This document shows, in pieces, positions 36,362 through 46,730 of a stretch of 64,000 nt of DNA (positions within the stretch are counted from its first letter, which is position 1; each line of letters opens with the position of its first letter). Where the stretch lies: contig NW_004624751.1 in the NCBI RefSeq assembly GCF_000247695.1, forward strand, positions 21,888,454-21,952,453. The letters run 5' to 3'. Below the pieces are notes generated by a model. It was not told the origin of the DNA, did no database searches, and saw nothing but the letters and a program-made list of their open reading frames with translations. Source of the DNA: Heterocephalus glaber (taxonomy: Eukaryota > Chordata > Mammalia > Rodentia > Bathyergidae). The translations under genes and the position numbers were made by a program.

Positions 36362-39300
36362 AAACATACAAATAAATAAAGAAAAATGCAATAAATTGGC
36401 TGGGGAGATGACCCTCTGCCAACTGATAGGATTTCACTTTTTGCACTCAGAGCAATAAATGGGGCTTAGCAGAACTTTTATTCAATAAGAAAACCTTCAT
36501 AAAAATAGAACTCGAACATTTTACTTGATCTGTCATAGAAGTGCATTTTGTTGAAACATAACTTTAAAAAGCTTATGAAGACATCCTCATATATGCAGAA
36601 ATATCATTCTTGCAGCAGGAAGAAAAAAAAAGCAACAGCAGCCTGTGACTCCTTTAATCAGGGCCATTAAAGATGATCTTTTCAGAGATTTCAAGGCTGC
36701 TGACTCAAGCTAACATTTCCTTGGCTTGCTTCTGGGCTGCTAGTTATCTTTGCATGTGTGTGATGCTGATATAAAATGACATTTGCACCTGTTGTCGCCA
36801 TCCTATGTTAATTAGCATAGTGCCCTAAGTAGTAACGAGGCCATCACATCCAAAAAGAAGCCATTAACATATTGCAGCTGTCATGACTAAGAAAGATACT
36901 ACAGCTGAGAGACTGTGCATCCCTGCTTACCTTGGCTCAGCTAGCAAAGCTTTCCCAACCAGAGTCACTTGGGAGAGGAAAAGAAGCGTGGATGTAGCCA
37001 GTCAGGAGTGAAAGAATACATTTTACTGCAGGTTTACTTTCATGTATTATGCATAGTCTTCAAGGTCACTGCATGATCATTTATAAGATTTTAATGAGAT
37101 ATCAAAGTGGAAAGAATGGAATGTAATTAATGGAAACCTATTGAAAAGATAGACAGGTATAAGAGCCTCAGAATACAATGCAATCCTCCAAACTCTAAGT
37201 AGACCAAGTAGCAAAATCACAATGGAGGAGGAAGGGCTACTAAGTTGAGATAACACTTCATTACCAAATGCCTTTTTGTTTTGTTCATCAGTGCAGCAAT
37301 TCCAAAAATTAAAGAACACATAGAAGTTTCTGCAAGAGAGAAATGATAGATATTTGAGTTGGAATAGATAGGCCTTTTCCAAACCCAATGGAGGTAGATG
37401 ACCTATTCCAGGACTTTAAGAAGAACAATTTCTATTAAGTATAGATATCTTTTGTGAATCATTGGAACAAGGCATACGAGGTCAGCTACCTTGTACTAGT
37501 GAGCACTCCATTCCCCAGAAGGTGTTTTGTTCAACATGCAGCCAGGTTTCTTTGGAGTTAGTTCTCAACTTATAAAAATCAGCTCATATGCTGATTAAAA
37601 TGTAGACATGGGACACAGAGAAAAAGTAGGTTATTGAGTACCTAGTGAGCCAGAAATATCACACAATTGCCTTTTTTACAGTTATCCTAGGAGAAGGAGG
37701 TAAATTGAAGTAATTTAGTGGCCAATAAGAGCTTACTAAGAAAAATAAAATAACTTACACCATACGTTCAGAGGATTGATATCTGCGCTACTAAGTTATC
37801 CAGAACTTCATACCCACATTTCTGTTCTTGGAGAACTGATGTTAAAAATAATAAATCCTACATCCAAAGGACTTTGAAATCTTTCATGATTCATCAAAGA
37901 AATATAGACTTCATTCAGCATACTATTCCATCTAAAGCAAGAATTTATAGTATGGTTTAGAAAAATTTCATCATCCAAAGGTCTAGATATTCAATTTCTT
38001 AAACACTCTGATTAATTCTAGTAATCCTCAAATTCTTTCTTTAAAATGCAAGTGCCTTAGTCTGAGTAAAAATTTCTTCTTAGAATAATATTAAAAAAAT
38101 AGAGACCTCATCTAAATTTCTTCTTTCATAATATTCTTGGAAATCATTTTGTAAACACTTTTGTCAACTAGAAAATGTTGACATCTCTACTTACCAGCAT
38201 CTAACAGTTTAATTAATTGCAAATATATAAAACTACATAGCAAAATGGAGGGGAAACAGCTGAACTAGTTTAATTTAAATGATATCGCATGGTAAATGGC
38301 TGAAAGACAAATTTTTACTCTTTAGTAGTAGTAGTTTCAGGGTTAAAAATACAAGACTGGTATTACTGGTTATATTAAAATGATTATAGTAATAATTTTA
38401 ATAATCATTTAAATAATGTATTTTTAATGCTGTTATAAACTAAAAAGAATATTTGCATTTTGAAAAAATGTTTTTACTGGTCATGAAAAAATGCAATAAA
38501 ATCATAGACTCATTGATGAATCAGGAATTTTAAAAAAATGGCCCACAATGTTTTCAAAATTATATTCCATCTTCTGGTTTAATTATAGAGAAATTAATGC
38601 ATATTTGAAAGGTACTCAATTACATATTTCTGCAGCCATTTCTTCAGATATTTCACATGCCTAGCATTTAGATATTAAGAAATAATTAGAACTAATGGTC
38701 ACATATACTAAATTTTCACGAAGATGTTTGACCTCTTTTAATTATCTTTAAATACATAAATTGTTTGGTTAAAGTCAAAATTCGAGGATAGAATTTAGTC
38801 TTTACTTCCTCTTCAATACTGGGGCCATGAGAAAGCTATTTTCCTTAGGTGCATCATTACATAAAGTAGTTACTAAGACGTCTCCTTCAATCTGTAGCCA
38901 TGAATACCAGTACTATAATTTACCTATGACTGAACAAAATTTGGTATTGAGGGGGGAGAAAGTAAATAATCATTTTCATCTAATCAACAATACTCAACGT
39001 AGGAGATAAAATAATTTAAAATTCATGAAGAAACCATCTTCCCATTTTTAAAAGGTTAAGTTCCCCTAAGCTATGAAAGAAAAACACCCTCTAAAGACCT
39101 GGGGAAGCAGTAAACACTGGTGGCAAGTGACAGGAATTGATCCTCCTTGGCTGTGCCTGTCATGTCTCTAAATTTTATTTCCACCATTTCTAGACTGCTA
39201 TGAAAGGAGAGACTGGGCGCCGGACTATGGCCTGAGGGCTTGGTGCCTAGGTTTCCTCAATTAGGAGGCCTCCCTGCCTGACGGAGAGATGTGCATCTGA

Positions 39301-39929
39301 CTAGGGGCTCGGACAGTTGTGAGGTATTGATTAGCCATAATGTGAAGTCAAATCTGAATAAAAAAAGCTCCATGATCAAAAGACCTTCATTGGAGACAGC
39401 ATGCCCTCTAAGTCAAGGGTCCAGAAAGTCTGATGAGCTCTGTTTCCTTTCTGAGAGTGAGAGTTCCAGTTTCCTTATAAAGGCTCTCTTGATAAGAAAG
39501 TCCAGTGGACCTTCTGTCAGAAAAGCAGAGGCTTCAGATTTGACAGGTGCTTGTTAGTTTTTTTTATCCCAGATCACTCAACATTCAGAGAAGAGAAGAA
39601 AAAGAAGATTGCTAATATGGCTGGACACCGTGGAAGTTCGTCTTGCACATGCTCCAGGAAGTTACAGCTGCCTTCCTCTACTTTGAAGAAAATACAGCCC
39701 TGCCTGGTGTGGAAGATGTCCCTTTCCTCAATGCTGGCCTTTCCACAATGCAGTGCATAAAACACTCACCAATTAAAGCATTATCTAAAGCTTGCACACT
39801 GAAACATGACTTTCAATTGAATTTTTATATATTTTTTCTCTTCCAAGTAGTAACTGCATTCTCTTCACAGGTCCTCTATTATGACCTTTTCAATTAAAAA
39901 TGTCTTGGTGCCGTCTGTTCTGTTTTCAG
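36362..39929. other. Unannotated intergenic block
   Basis: No gene. Bases 36640-36965 and 39080-39560 are less AT-rich and look like unique, possibly conserved, sequence. The first has TTAATTAG (about 36809), CAGCTG and CACCTG E-boxes. The open frames at 37077-37388 and 39291-39897 show no recognisable domain. Confidence 0.5.
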
Positions 39930-40115
39930 GATAGCTTTATGCATCATCTTGAGCTTTTACAACAGTCCTGAGAAATGTCTAATTTCCATATGAAGAATGC
40001 AGAAACAAAGATACACACAAAGGCTATGAGCATTTCCAAGGTTAAGGATAATGTTAGATTAAGCATAGGATTCAAGCATCCTATCTCCTACCCTGATGTT
40101 TCTTAACACACAAAT
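39930..40115 (-). repeat. MIR SINE, antisense
   Basis: GCTTTATGCATCATCTTGAG, ACAACAGTCCTGAGAAATGTC, GAAGAATGCAGAAACAAAGATACACA and AGGATTCAAGCATCCTATCT follow the antisense MIR order. Confidence 0.6.
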
Positions 40116-40684
40116 ATAATTAAACCATTCTGATGTGCAAGTGATCATTTTCACAGCCATGACAGAATTCTGTCTAGCCATTCTTATTCTAGAATTGCCA
40201 TACTTTAACAACACATTTCAACAATTACTATTTTACCCCTAAAAAATTACTATTTTACTATTTTAACTCCCTAAAGTTATCAAGGAAAGAAGCAGTGTTT
40301 TCTACATACTCTCTTCACTTAATGCATTGCTATTAATTGGTGACTAACCAAACTCATACTCCTACAGGGAATGTTCTTGTTGTCTTCCAACAGCCCTTAA
40401 TTTGCCTGTATGCATCCATTCAATCAGATATTCCCCCATAGTTTTTCTGGGGTATGTTTGTCTTGGTTCTTGTTGTATACTCAAACTCAGCACCATGTCT
40501 GACCCAGAGCAAATGCTCAAGTAAAGTAAATTTCAGTCACAGGACTAAACAAAGAAGTGACTAGAGGCACTGAAATAAAAAGAGAACAATATGTAGATTA
40601 GATACTACTGGCAGAACACTCTATAGGTTAACAGAATGTGTTCTGCAACAACTACTGTGTGCACCTCATTTTAGAGAGCTTTAT
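40116..40684. other. Unannotated sequence
   Basis: A possible L2 trace at 40485-40525 (CAGCACCATGTCTGACCCAG). Otherwise nothing recognised. Confidence 0.45.
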
Positions 40685-40853
40685 AAGAAATTTGGTGGTG
40701 AGGTTGAAAGGAGGGCAGGGGAATGGGGAAAAAATAAGAACCAAGATATATCATGTAAAGATACAAAATTCCAATGATGAATGTCATCCTATCGTACACC
40801 TAAAATGTACCAATAAACTTATGCATAAAAAAGTGAAAAAAAAAAGAAATTGG
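40685..40853 (+). repeat. L1 3' end (lineage-specific), 5'-truncated
   Basis: A purine-rich GGAGGGCAGGGGAATGGGG is followed by AATAAGAACCAAGATATATC and CATGTAAAGATACAAAATTC, then TACACCTAAAATGTACCAAT, AAA and an A-rich tail. The same sequence lies in reverse at 45471-45690, where it runs into L1 ORF2-end sequence, so this is L1 3'UTR. Approximate duplications AAGAAATTTGG (40685) and AAGAAATTGG (40844) flank it. The 78-residue open frame here is a translated UTR. Confidence 0.7.
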
Positions 40854-40864
40854 GGATCTCTCAC

Positions 40865-40975
40865 TGGAACCTAGGCTCCCTTCAGATAGCAGTCATGTCT
40901 TGTTCACCATTGTACCTCCAACTGCCAGGCATAAAGGAAGCACTAAATAAATACTTGTTGAAATGATTGCAGAAG
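40865..40975 (+). repeat. LINE L2, 3' end
   Basis: CAGTCATGTCTTGTTCACCATTGTACCTCC, TGCCAGGCATAAAGGAAGCACTAAATAAATACTTGTTGAAATGA is the L2 terminus. Confidence 0.8.
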
Positions 40976-41034
40976 ACAACTTCTTGATGCTCCTTTTCTC
41001 TTGTTTGTAATATACATGGAAATATTAATAAATA

Positions 41035-41255
41035 ATATCAAGTACTGCAATTAGCATGTACCATGCATGAAATGTGCACCACTACTTTTACTTCTCCAAT
41101 AATCCTGAGAAGTAGGTACAGTTATTATTTTCCTTGTAAAGATGACAAAAGCGAAGCTCAACAAGGCCAGATGATTCACCCAAAGTGGGCAAGTGGTGAA
41201 GCCAGCATTCTGATCCAGATCAGAGTCCATGGTGAGCATGCTTAGCTGCTCTGTT
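41035..41255 (-). repeat. MIR SINE, antisense (first of two)
   Basis: AATAATCCTGAGAAGTAGGTACAGTTATTATTTTCC, GACAAAAGCGAAGCTCAACAAGG, CCCAAAGTGGGCAAGTGGTGAAGCCAGCATTCTGATCC gives most of the antisense MIR. The open frames on both strands at 41051-41245 overlap it and are not genes. Confidence 0.8.
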
Positions 41256-41299
41256 AGTCTTGAGTCACTGCAGTTTTCTTTCTAATGAGTACAGGTAGC

Positions 41300-41555
41300 A
41301 AACACCTATGTTGTGGTTACTACATGCCAGCTGTTGTTCTGAGCATGTTTCAAGGATTTCCTCAAATCAACCTTCTGATGGAGACTCTATTATTATCTTC
41401 ATTGTTTTGATAAGACAATGGAGGCCAGAAAGTTTAAGCAATATGCTTCAAACCACTCAGCCAGTAAGGATACAAACAGGACACTGAACCCAGGTTTTCT
41501 GACCCTACGGTGAATCAATGCTTTTAACCACTGTTGAATACTGTCTCTTGATGAA
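41300..41555 (-). repeat. MIR SINE, antisense (second of two)
   Basis: CTACATGCCAGCTGTTGTTCTGAGCATG, TCTATTATTATCTTCATTGTTTTGATAAGACAATGGAGGCCAG, CACTCAGCCAGTAAGGAT, CTGAACCCAGGTTTTCTGACC follows the full antisense MIR. It lies 45 bases from another MIR in the same orientation. Confidence 0.85.
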
Positions 41556-42610
41556 GTTTGGCTAGTACTCAAGTTCTTCTGTAATAATATTTAGCTCAAA
41601 ATACATAGAATTTCCTTAACATATACAGGTTATCTCTCTCATTTGGAACTTACCCCTAAGTGTCTAGTATCCAATCTCCCTAATTAGTTTAAGCTTATAA
41701 TGGAAAGATGGTTGGCAGTTTTAAACCCCAAATATTTAGCTTAAAACTCGAAGTGCTACTCAAGAGATATCACGGACACTCATGATACAAATTAGCTGAT
41801 AATAATGACTTGCACAGTTTATTTGGTGTGGTTGAATATTTCTATTATAATACCCAGACAATATGGTGTAGAATTAAGATATTGTTAAGCATAGTTAAGA
41901 GGCTAAAACTATTTTGGACATATATGGGTTATTACTTCTTAGAGACTTCTGATGTAATGAAATTTTGGTACTCATCATCATGAAATTCTAGTGCTAAAGT
42001 GAAATTGTTTTTCCTTCTGACATATGTCTTATTCTACTAATTAACCATTGAGAATGTGTATCAAGCTCTTAAAATATAAAAAGAGAATGGCAGGAGGTAA
42101 AAATGAGATTTTTAGTATGTTTATAAATACTTTTTGAAAAGCAGTGAATATATTTCCTGATATTTAAAATCAGAGGATATACCACACATGTTCCACTATA
42201 TCTGATTTTAGGCACTCCTTTGTCAGACTAAAATGTCAGACCTTTTATGGTTCATGCGATAGACGGGCAAAGTCTTTAGTTTTGCCTGAAACCCTCTATT
42301 TGTCTTTATTTACACAAACCTTCTTTTACCACAGTGTTTTGCAAAACTTGTCTTCCCAGACATTAACTCAATGATAATGCATGGAATGTCAGTACAAATG
42401 TCAATTTACATTTGTTTCTATTTGAATTGATACCAGGAAACCCTTTCAAAAGGAAATCATTGAGTTTTTAAAGTTTCCTTGGCTGTTGCTAGTTTGACAA
42501 CCAATAAGACTAGTTGGTTTACAACTTCTGGGTTAGCTTTGTTAGTTGTCTGGAAAAGAGATTTCAGGAGTATCCAAATACAACACATTTTGAGATCTAT
42601 TACTTTAGCT
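41556..42610. other. Unannotated AT-rich sequence
   Basis: No gene or repeat recognised. Confidence 0.5.
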
Positions 42611-42836
42611 TAGTAGTTCTCAGCTGCTGGTGATTTTGTTGCCCAGGGATCTGAAAATGTCTGGCAATATTTTTGATAGTCATTGAAGGGGTGGGGGTGG
42701 GGTGTAACTATTGGCCTCTAATGAGTAGAGAGGTCAGGGATGGAGATGAACACAGTGTAGTGTATAAAACTACCCCCACAACAAAGATTGTTTAAAATGT
42801 AATCATGCTAAAATCATGTAAAATTCTTAAGGTCTC
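42611..42836 (+). mobile_element. MER5A-like hAT-Charlie MITE
   Basis: TAGTTCTCAGCTGCTGGTGATTTTGTTGCCCAGGGATCTGAAAATGTCTGGCAATATTTTTGATAG in pieces, then GGTGTAACTATTGGCCTCTAATGAGTAGAG, ATAAAACTACCCCCACAACAAAG follows MER5A from its left end. This non-autonomous element has been inactive since early eutherian times. Confidence 0.85.
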
Positions 42837-43499
42837 TAGTTCAAAATTTAAAAGGACAGAGCCCAAGGAATACTAATACTTATTTTAAAGTATATCAATT
42901 ATTTATCCTTTAAAATGAATTTACCATTACTTTTGGCCCACGAGTTTTTTGATAGGTGGGGAGGAAGAAGATTTCTGGAGACACTGCATGGAAGCACCAT
43001 CATAGGAAGAAACAATGCAGAAATAAGGGGCTGAAAACTAAAGAGGACAGTACATTTTTCTTTACACACAGCTTCAATGATTGTCTTGGAGATAAAGAAT
43101 AGAGATGAGTATGTACTTGAGAACATTATATGACTATGCCATTGGATAATAGCACATAATAGCATTCTAATTATCAGGGATCAGTAAAAAACATGTTAGA
43201 CAATGTTACAACTCTTAATAATCTGATCTATATCTACCTTTCCCTGTTCCCCTGTGATTGCTATTTTCCAGCCTGAAAACATGCCTCCACTCTAGTGTAC
43301 CTTTCTTATTCCTGCCTGAAATGCATTCAGTTTTCTTTCTTGCTTATTTATATCAGGGGAAGCAAAGAATTTTAGCTTGTAGTCTCACTTTAAAGAACTG
43401 GTGTGGGTTAGTGGTGTGTTGAGAATTATGAGGCTCAGTTAAGGTTCAATAAGAAGATTGCCAAGCTCAACTATATCTAGTAAGGCCTGGAAAGACATT
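42837..43499. other. Unannotated sequence
   Basis: The open frame at 42899-43165 (minus) has no domain. Nothing else recognised. Confidence 0.5.
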
Positions 43500-43727
43500 G
43501 TGGCTCAATTGTGGCCATGCATCTGCCATCCCATGCTTGATGTTTCAGACCTCAAGCTAAAGTCTTTCTATGAAGCCATCCCTAACTAAATCAGGTCTTC
43601 TCTGAAGATCCATAGCACACACTGTCTTTACTCCTCATTTGCTACTTAATACAAAATTCAGCAATGCAATTTTTTGACTAGATTTTAAATTTCTCTAAGA
43701 ATGATGGCTTAAAAGTAGATGCTTGTC
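43500..43727 (+). repeat. LINE L2, 3' region
   Basis: GAAGCCATCCCTAACTAAATCAGG, AGCACACACTGTCTTTACTCCTCATTTGC and TAGATTTTAAATTTCTCTAAGAATG match the end part of L2. Confidence 0.65.
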
Positions 43728-43836
43728 ATGTATGGATAAAGAAAATGTGGTATATATACACAGCAGATTACTATTCAGCCTTAAAATGAAAAGGAAATTC
43801 TGTCATTTGTAACAACATGGATGAACCTGACCAAAA
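43728..43836 (+). repeat. L1 ORF2 3'-end scrap
   Basis: TGTATGGATAAAGAAAATGTGGTATATATACACAGCAGATTACTATTCAGCC, AAGGAAATTCTGTCATTTGTAACAACATGGATGAACCTGA is nearly identical to the L1 ORF2 3' end. The piece is only about 110 bases, cut at both ends. Confidence 0.9.
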
Positions 43837-43899
43837 ATATTCATGCATGGAGTTTCAATATGCTTATACTCCAATGTTTTATCCTTAATCTCTGGTTTA

Positions 43900-44249
43900 C
43901 AACCATACCAATGCTGGTGGTAACAGTTAATCTTTTCAAGTTTCAATTTTCTTCTCCTTTACTATTGCTAGTGCTAGGTTTTCCTCCTCCTGAAATGTTT
44001 TCCAGACTCTGTCTTCAAACTCCTGTTGTTTTTTCCAGGGGCCATCTTTGTTCAGAGCCTTCTATGGTCTGCCAATGGTGAAACCTTTTGGCTTACTTCC
44101 TCTGAACTCTTCTCGTTTTTTTGCAGGTAATTATATGACTCCATGTACAGAGGTGATTTGTATACATATCTTATTGTTTGATCTGTAATCTCTTTGGAGT
44201 CTGTGATCACACCTGATAACTAAAAACTGATCAATAAAAATTAAATGAA
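43900..44249 (+). repeat. LINE L2, 3' end (second copy)
   Basis: A CT-rich body with TCCTCCTGAAATGTTTTCCAG, then ATCTGTAATCTCTTTGGAGTCTGTGATC and CTGATCAATAAAAATTAAATGAAT, equivalent to the L2 terminus. Confidence 0.6.
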
Positions 44250-44876
44250 TTTGTTATTATTTCATTTTTTCCAGATCCCCTTTTGTTGCCAGTTCAGTGG
44301 GTCCAGGTGGTTGAGTATCAGAGTGTTCCATCTCATTTCCCTTTGGGGTTGCTGTAGGTGATCTGGAAGTCTGGTTTTGAGACTTATTTACGTGTTTTCT
44401 CATTTCGACTGGAGGTGGGGGGCTGTTGGCACCTGCACGGATTACCTCCTCTGAGCTGGGAGAGGTGGGACAGGGGCCGGGAACATCAGTAGGGATGGTG
44501 GCCCAAAAGCCCTTTCCTGTGGGCTGGGAGCAGCAGGAGGGATGGTGGCCAGGAAGCCCCTTCCTCTGGACAGGAGCAGTGGGACAGTGGCTCAGAAGAC
44601 CCTACCTCTGGGCCGGGAGGGGCGGGACTCAGTACAGTGGTCTGGTGGTCCAGTGTCCTCTGCGTCTTTGTAGTGTGGAACCAGGTGGCTGTACAGAGGA
44701 GCGGGGCGGGGTGTGTGTCCAGTGGATTGTTGCCAGGGCCCAGGCTGATTCCGCGTGTTCTGTGTGACTCGCGACCTCGGTAGGGCGTGCGCAGACCTGC
44801 CTGTCTGCAGCTGGCTGATTCGGTGTGTTCCGTGCGACTCTCTACCTCAGTAGGGCGTGGTGAGTTTGTTATTATT
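44250..44876 (-). mobile_element. L1 5' end (5'UTR + start of ORF1), antisense, tailless
   Basis: The insert 44262-44864 is flanked by the exact 12-bp repeat TTTGTTATTATT (44250-44261, 44865-44876). Read on the minus strand it is a GC- and CpG-rich L1 5'UTR. The UTR starts CTCACCACGCCCTACTGAGG, with two copies of a roughly 70-base unit at its head. ORF1 then begins, with AAACCAGACTTCCAGATCAC, CAACCCCAAAGGGAAATGAG and ACAAAAGGGGATCTGG, the same string found at 61995-62115. The element stops there: no rest of ORF1, no ORF2, no 3'UTR, no poly(A). The minus frame of 132 residues (44486-44884) and plus frame of 113 residues (44426-44767) are translations of UTR. Confidence 0.9.
44745..44860 (-). 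repeat. Tandem unit in L1 5'UTR (2 copies, 70-base period)
   Basis: CTGATTCCGCGTGTTCTGTG (44745) and CTGATTCGGTGTGTTCCGTG (44815) begin two similar units, each ending in TAGGGCGTG. Rodent L1 promoters are often built from tandem monomers; this may be a short version. Confidence 0.75.
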
Positions 44877-44939
44877 ACAGCCACTTTTTATGCTGTGTGG
44901 CAAATATAAAAGGGGTCACTGATGAAGCATACTGAGACT

Positions 44940-45475
44940 TTTATATAAAGTGTGATAAAAATATAATGGTTAAATAAAAATAAAAATGTTTAAAATAAAA
45001 GACGTTACCATTAATCCCCCTCAAAATATTACTTCTTGCCTTGAACACACTTATTCCATCATTCTTGCCACTTTCTGAAGCTGTTGTGAAAGTTCTGTTC
45101 CATGGATGTCGTCTATGGCTACCTCGATGTACTGAATTGATTCAAAACACTTAGGACAATTTATGTCAAGCAAAACATTGCAGTGTGTTCTAATTCTCTT
45201 TATTCACTAGATCTGGCACCATGCAACCTCTGAATTTTCCTAAAGTCAAAATGATGAAGCAAGGTAAATGTTTTGAATGGATTTCAGATGTCAAGGTAAG
45301 ATAGCCACAATAATGCAACTAATGATACAAAAGAAGACTCTCAGAACTGCATTAGAAAATGACAAGAATCATGGAATAAGTATGTTTGAAGCAAGGGGGT
45401 ATTTTGAAGGGGATTAATAGTAATGTGTATTTATAATAAATTTAAAAAGTTAAAAATCTACCATAATTTTGGGGG
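44940..45475. mobile_element. Mariner relic: two 3' ends as inverted repeat
   Basis: The right part (about 45157-45475, plus) encodes a decayed mariner transposase C-terminus: SLDLAPCN (catalytic-region SPDLAPCD motif), then TKEDSQNC, RK, QESWNKYV and the end motif YFEGD with stop, allowing for stops and shifts. The left part (44940-45165, minus) encodes the same C-terminus: FESIQYIE, NSFRKWQE, WNKCV, YFEGD and stop. The outer ends share a similar AT-rich terminal motif (CCATAATTTT / AACCATTATA). No N-terminal half or intact frame is present. Tc1/mariner elements move by cut-and-paste; this copy is dead. Confidence 0.8.
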
Positions 45476-45944
45476 GGCTTAAATTCTTTTATTGGTACTT
45501 TTAGGTATACAATACGTTTACATTTATCAATGGGTGCTTGTACCTGTACATGATATATCTTGGTTCTTATTTTTTTGCCATTCCCTGGGCTCCCTTCCCT
45601 ATTTACAAATACTTTGTTTCCATTTTTTCCTTTTCTCATAATTTTTCCTTTCCCTTCTTCCCCTTCCCCTCCCACTTCCCCTACACCTTTGGACCTTTTC
45701 TTCCTATTTCAAATTATCAATTATTTATTTTAATCATTTTAATCCTTATTTACACTTTCAGTTTCTCACTTTAGAGAAACTATTTGTTATTTACGTATGT
45801 GTGTCCTATTTATTTCACTTAAGAGTATGGCCTCAATATGGATCCATTTAGCTATAAATGTCTCTAGTTTCTTGTTCTTTATGGCTGAGTAGTACTCCAT
45901 TTTATAAAAAAAACACATCTTCTTTATCTAGTTTCCATAATTTT
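45461..45944 (-). repeat. L1 3' end, antisense, 5'-truncated
   Basis: Minus-strand reading: ORF2-end sequence (plus-strand TATGGCTGAGTAGTACTCCATTTTATA, GGATCCATTTAGCTATAAATG), then a long purine-rich 3'UTR (CT-rich on plus, 45640-45690), then the reverse of the 40.7-kb L1 3'UTR, ending at TTTTATTGGTACTTTTAGG. The 10-bp repeat CCATAATTTT at 45461-45470 and 45935-45944 probably is the target duplication; it lies in the mariner end. The 77-residue minus frame at 45442-45675 is UTR. Confidence 0.8.
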
Positions 45945-46074
45945 TAATCATACCTATTACTGGTTACAGGAAGCTAAAAAATCTCCTTCACACTACTTCA
46001 TTTCTTATTCTGATGTCCTTGTCAAATTACTCCAATCCTTGTATAATTATTTTCTTATTTTGAGTTATCCCTGG

Positions 46075-46730
46075 TGCTTTATTCTAGGTACTGTTCTAGG
46101 GAGAGGAGACAAAGTATGAAAAGGAATCCTTGAAGGGACTTACAGATTATAGAAGATAGCAGTGTAATTAAGTATTTGAGGTGTTTGTTGGCTCAAATAC
46201 TGGGAACAGTGTAGACCCTGGTTGGAAGGGTTCATTCACTTCAAGAGGAAAGAGGTTTAGCAAAGGATTCATGAAGGGTGCCACCCTGAGTTTTAGTTCA
46301 TTTCAGCGTTACATTCATACCCTGAGATGTATATATTGGTCCAATATTCTGAGCAGACAGAGATAAATAAGCTATAAATAGTAGATTACAGAGTGAAAAA
46401 CATAAATCAGTGTTGGTCTGGGTGTGTAGGATGCTGAGGGGCAGGGAAAGGAAGCACAAGCAGGGGTAGTGCTGAGCAAAGGGACAATGGCATAAAACAG
46501 CAGGCTGCATCTGCATCTTTAGGTAGGCACAAGTGGCCACATAGGAGGCCTACAATTTGCACACAGGAGGCCAGGGGATCTGATGGGAGAAGAGGCTGTA
46601 TGTAGCCGTTATGACTGGGACTTGGCTCCATGGACAGTGAGAATGTGAGAACTCGATTGGGTCCATGTTTTAGACAAGTTGCTGGGGTGGCTGTGAGTGA
46701 CCCAGTTTTCTAGTTTTGAGAGTACAATGA
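46075..46730 (-). repeat. LINE L2, antisense
   Basis: TTCTAGGTACTGTTCTAGGGAGAGGAGAC, AAGGGACTTACAGATTATAGAAG, TGGTTGGAAGGGTTCATTC and the GC-richer run 46430-46640 follow antisense L2 order ('ggcactgttctaggcactggggatac...ggagcttacattctag'). The ORF-like frames at 46298-46631 are by-products. Confidence 0.55.

Noticed and set aside
40638..40874. 78-residue open frame similar to one at 45442-45675, suggesting a small gene family
   Set aside because: Both are translations of an L1 3'UTR with purine-rich tract and AATAAA-type end.
44426..44884. 113-residue (plus) and 132-residue (minus) open frames in GC-rich DNA, looking like a first exon with a CpG island
   Set aside because: The stretch is the L1 5'UTR in reverse with target-site duplications. 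The downstream sequence matches the L1 ORF1 start at 61.98 kb.
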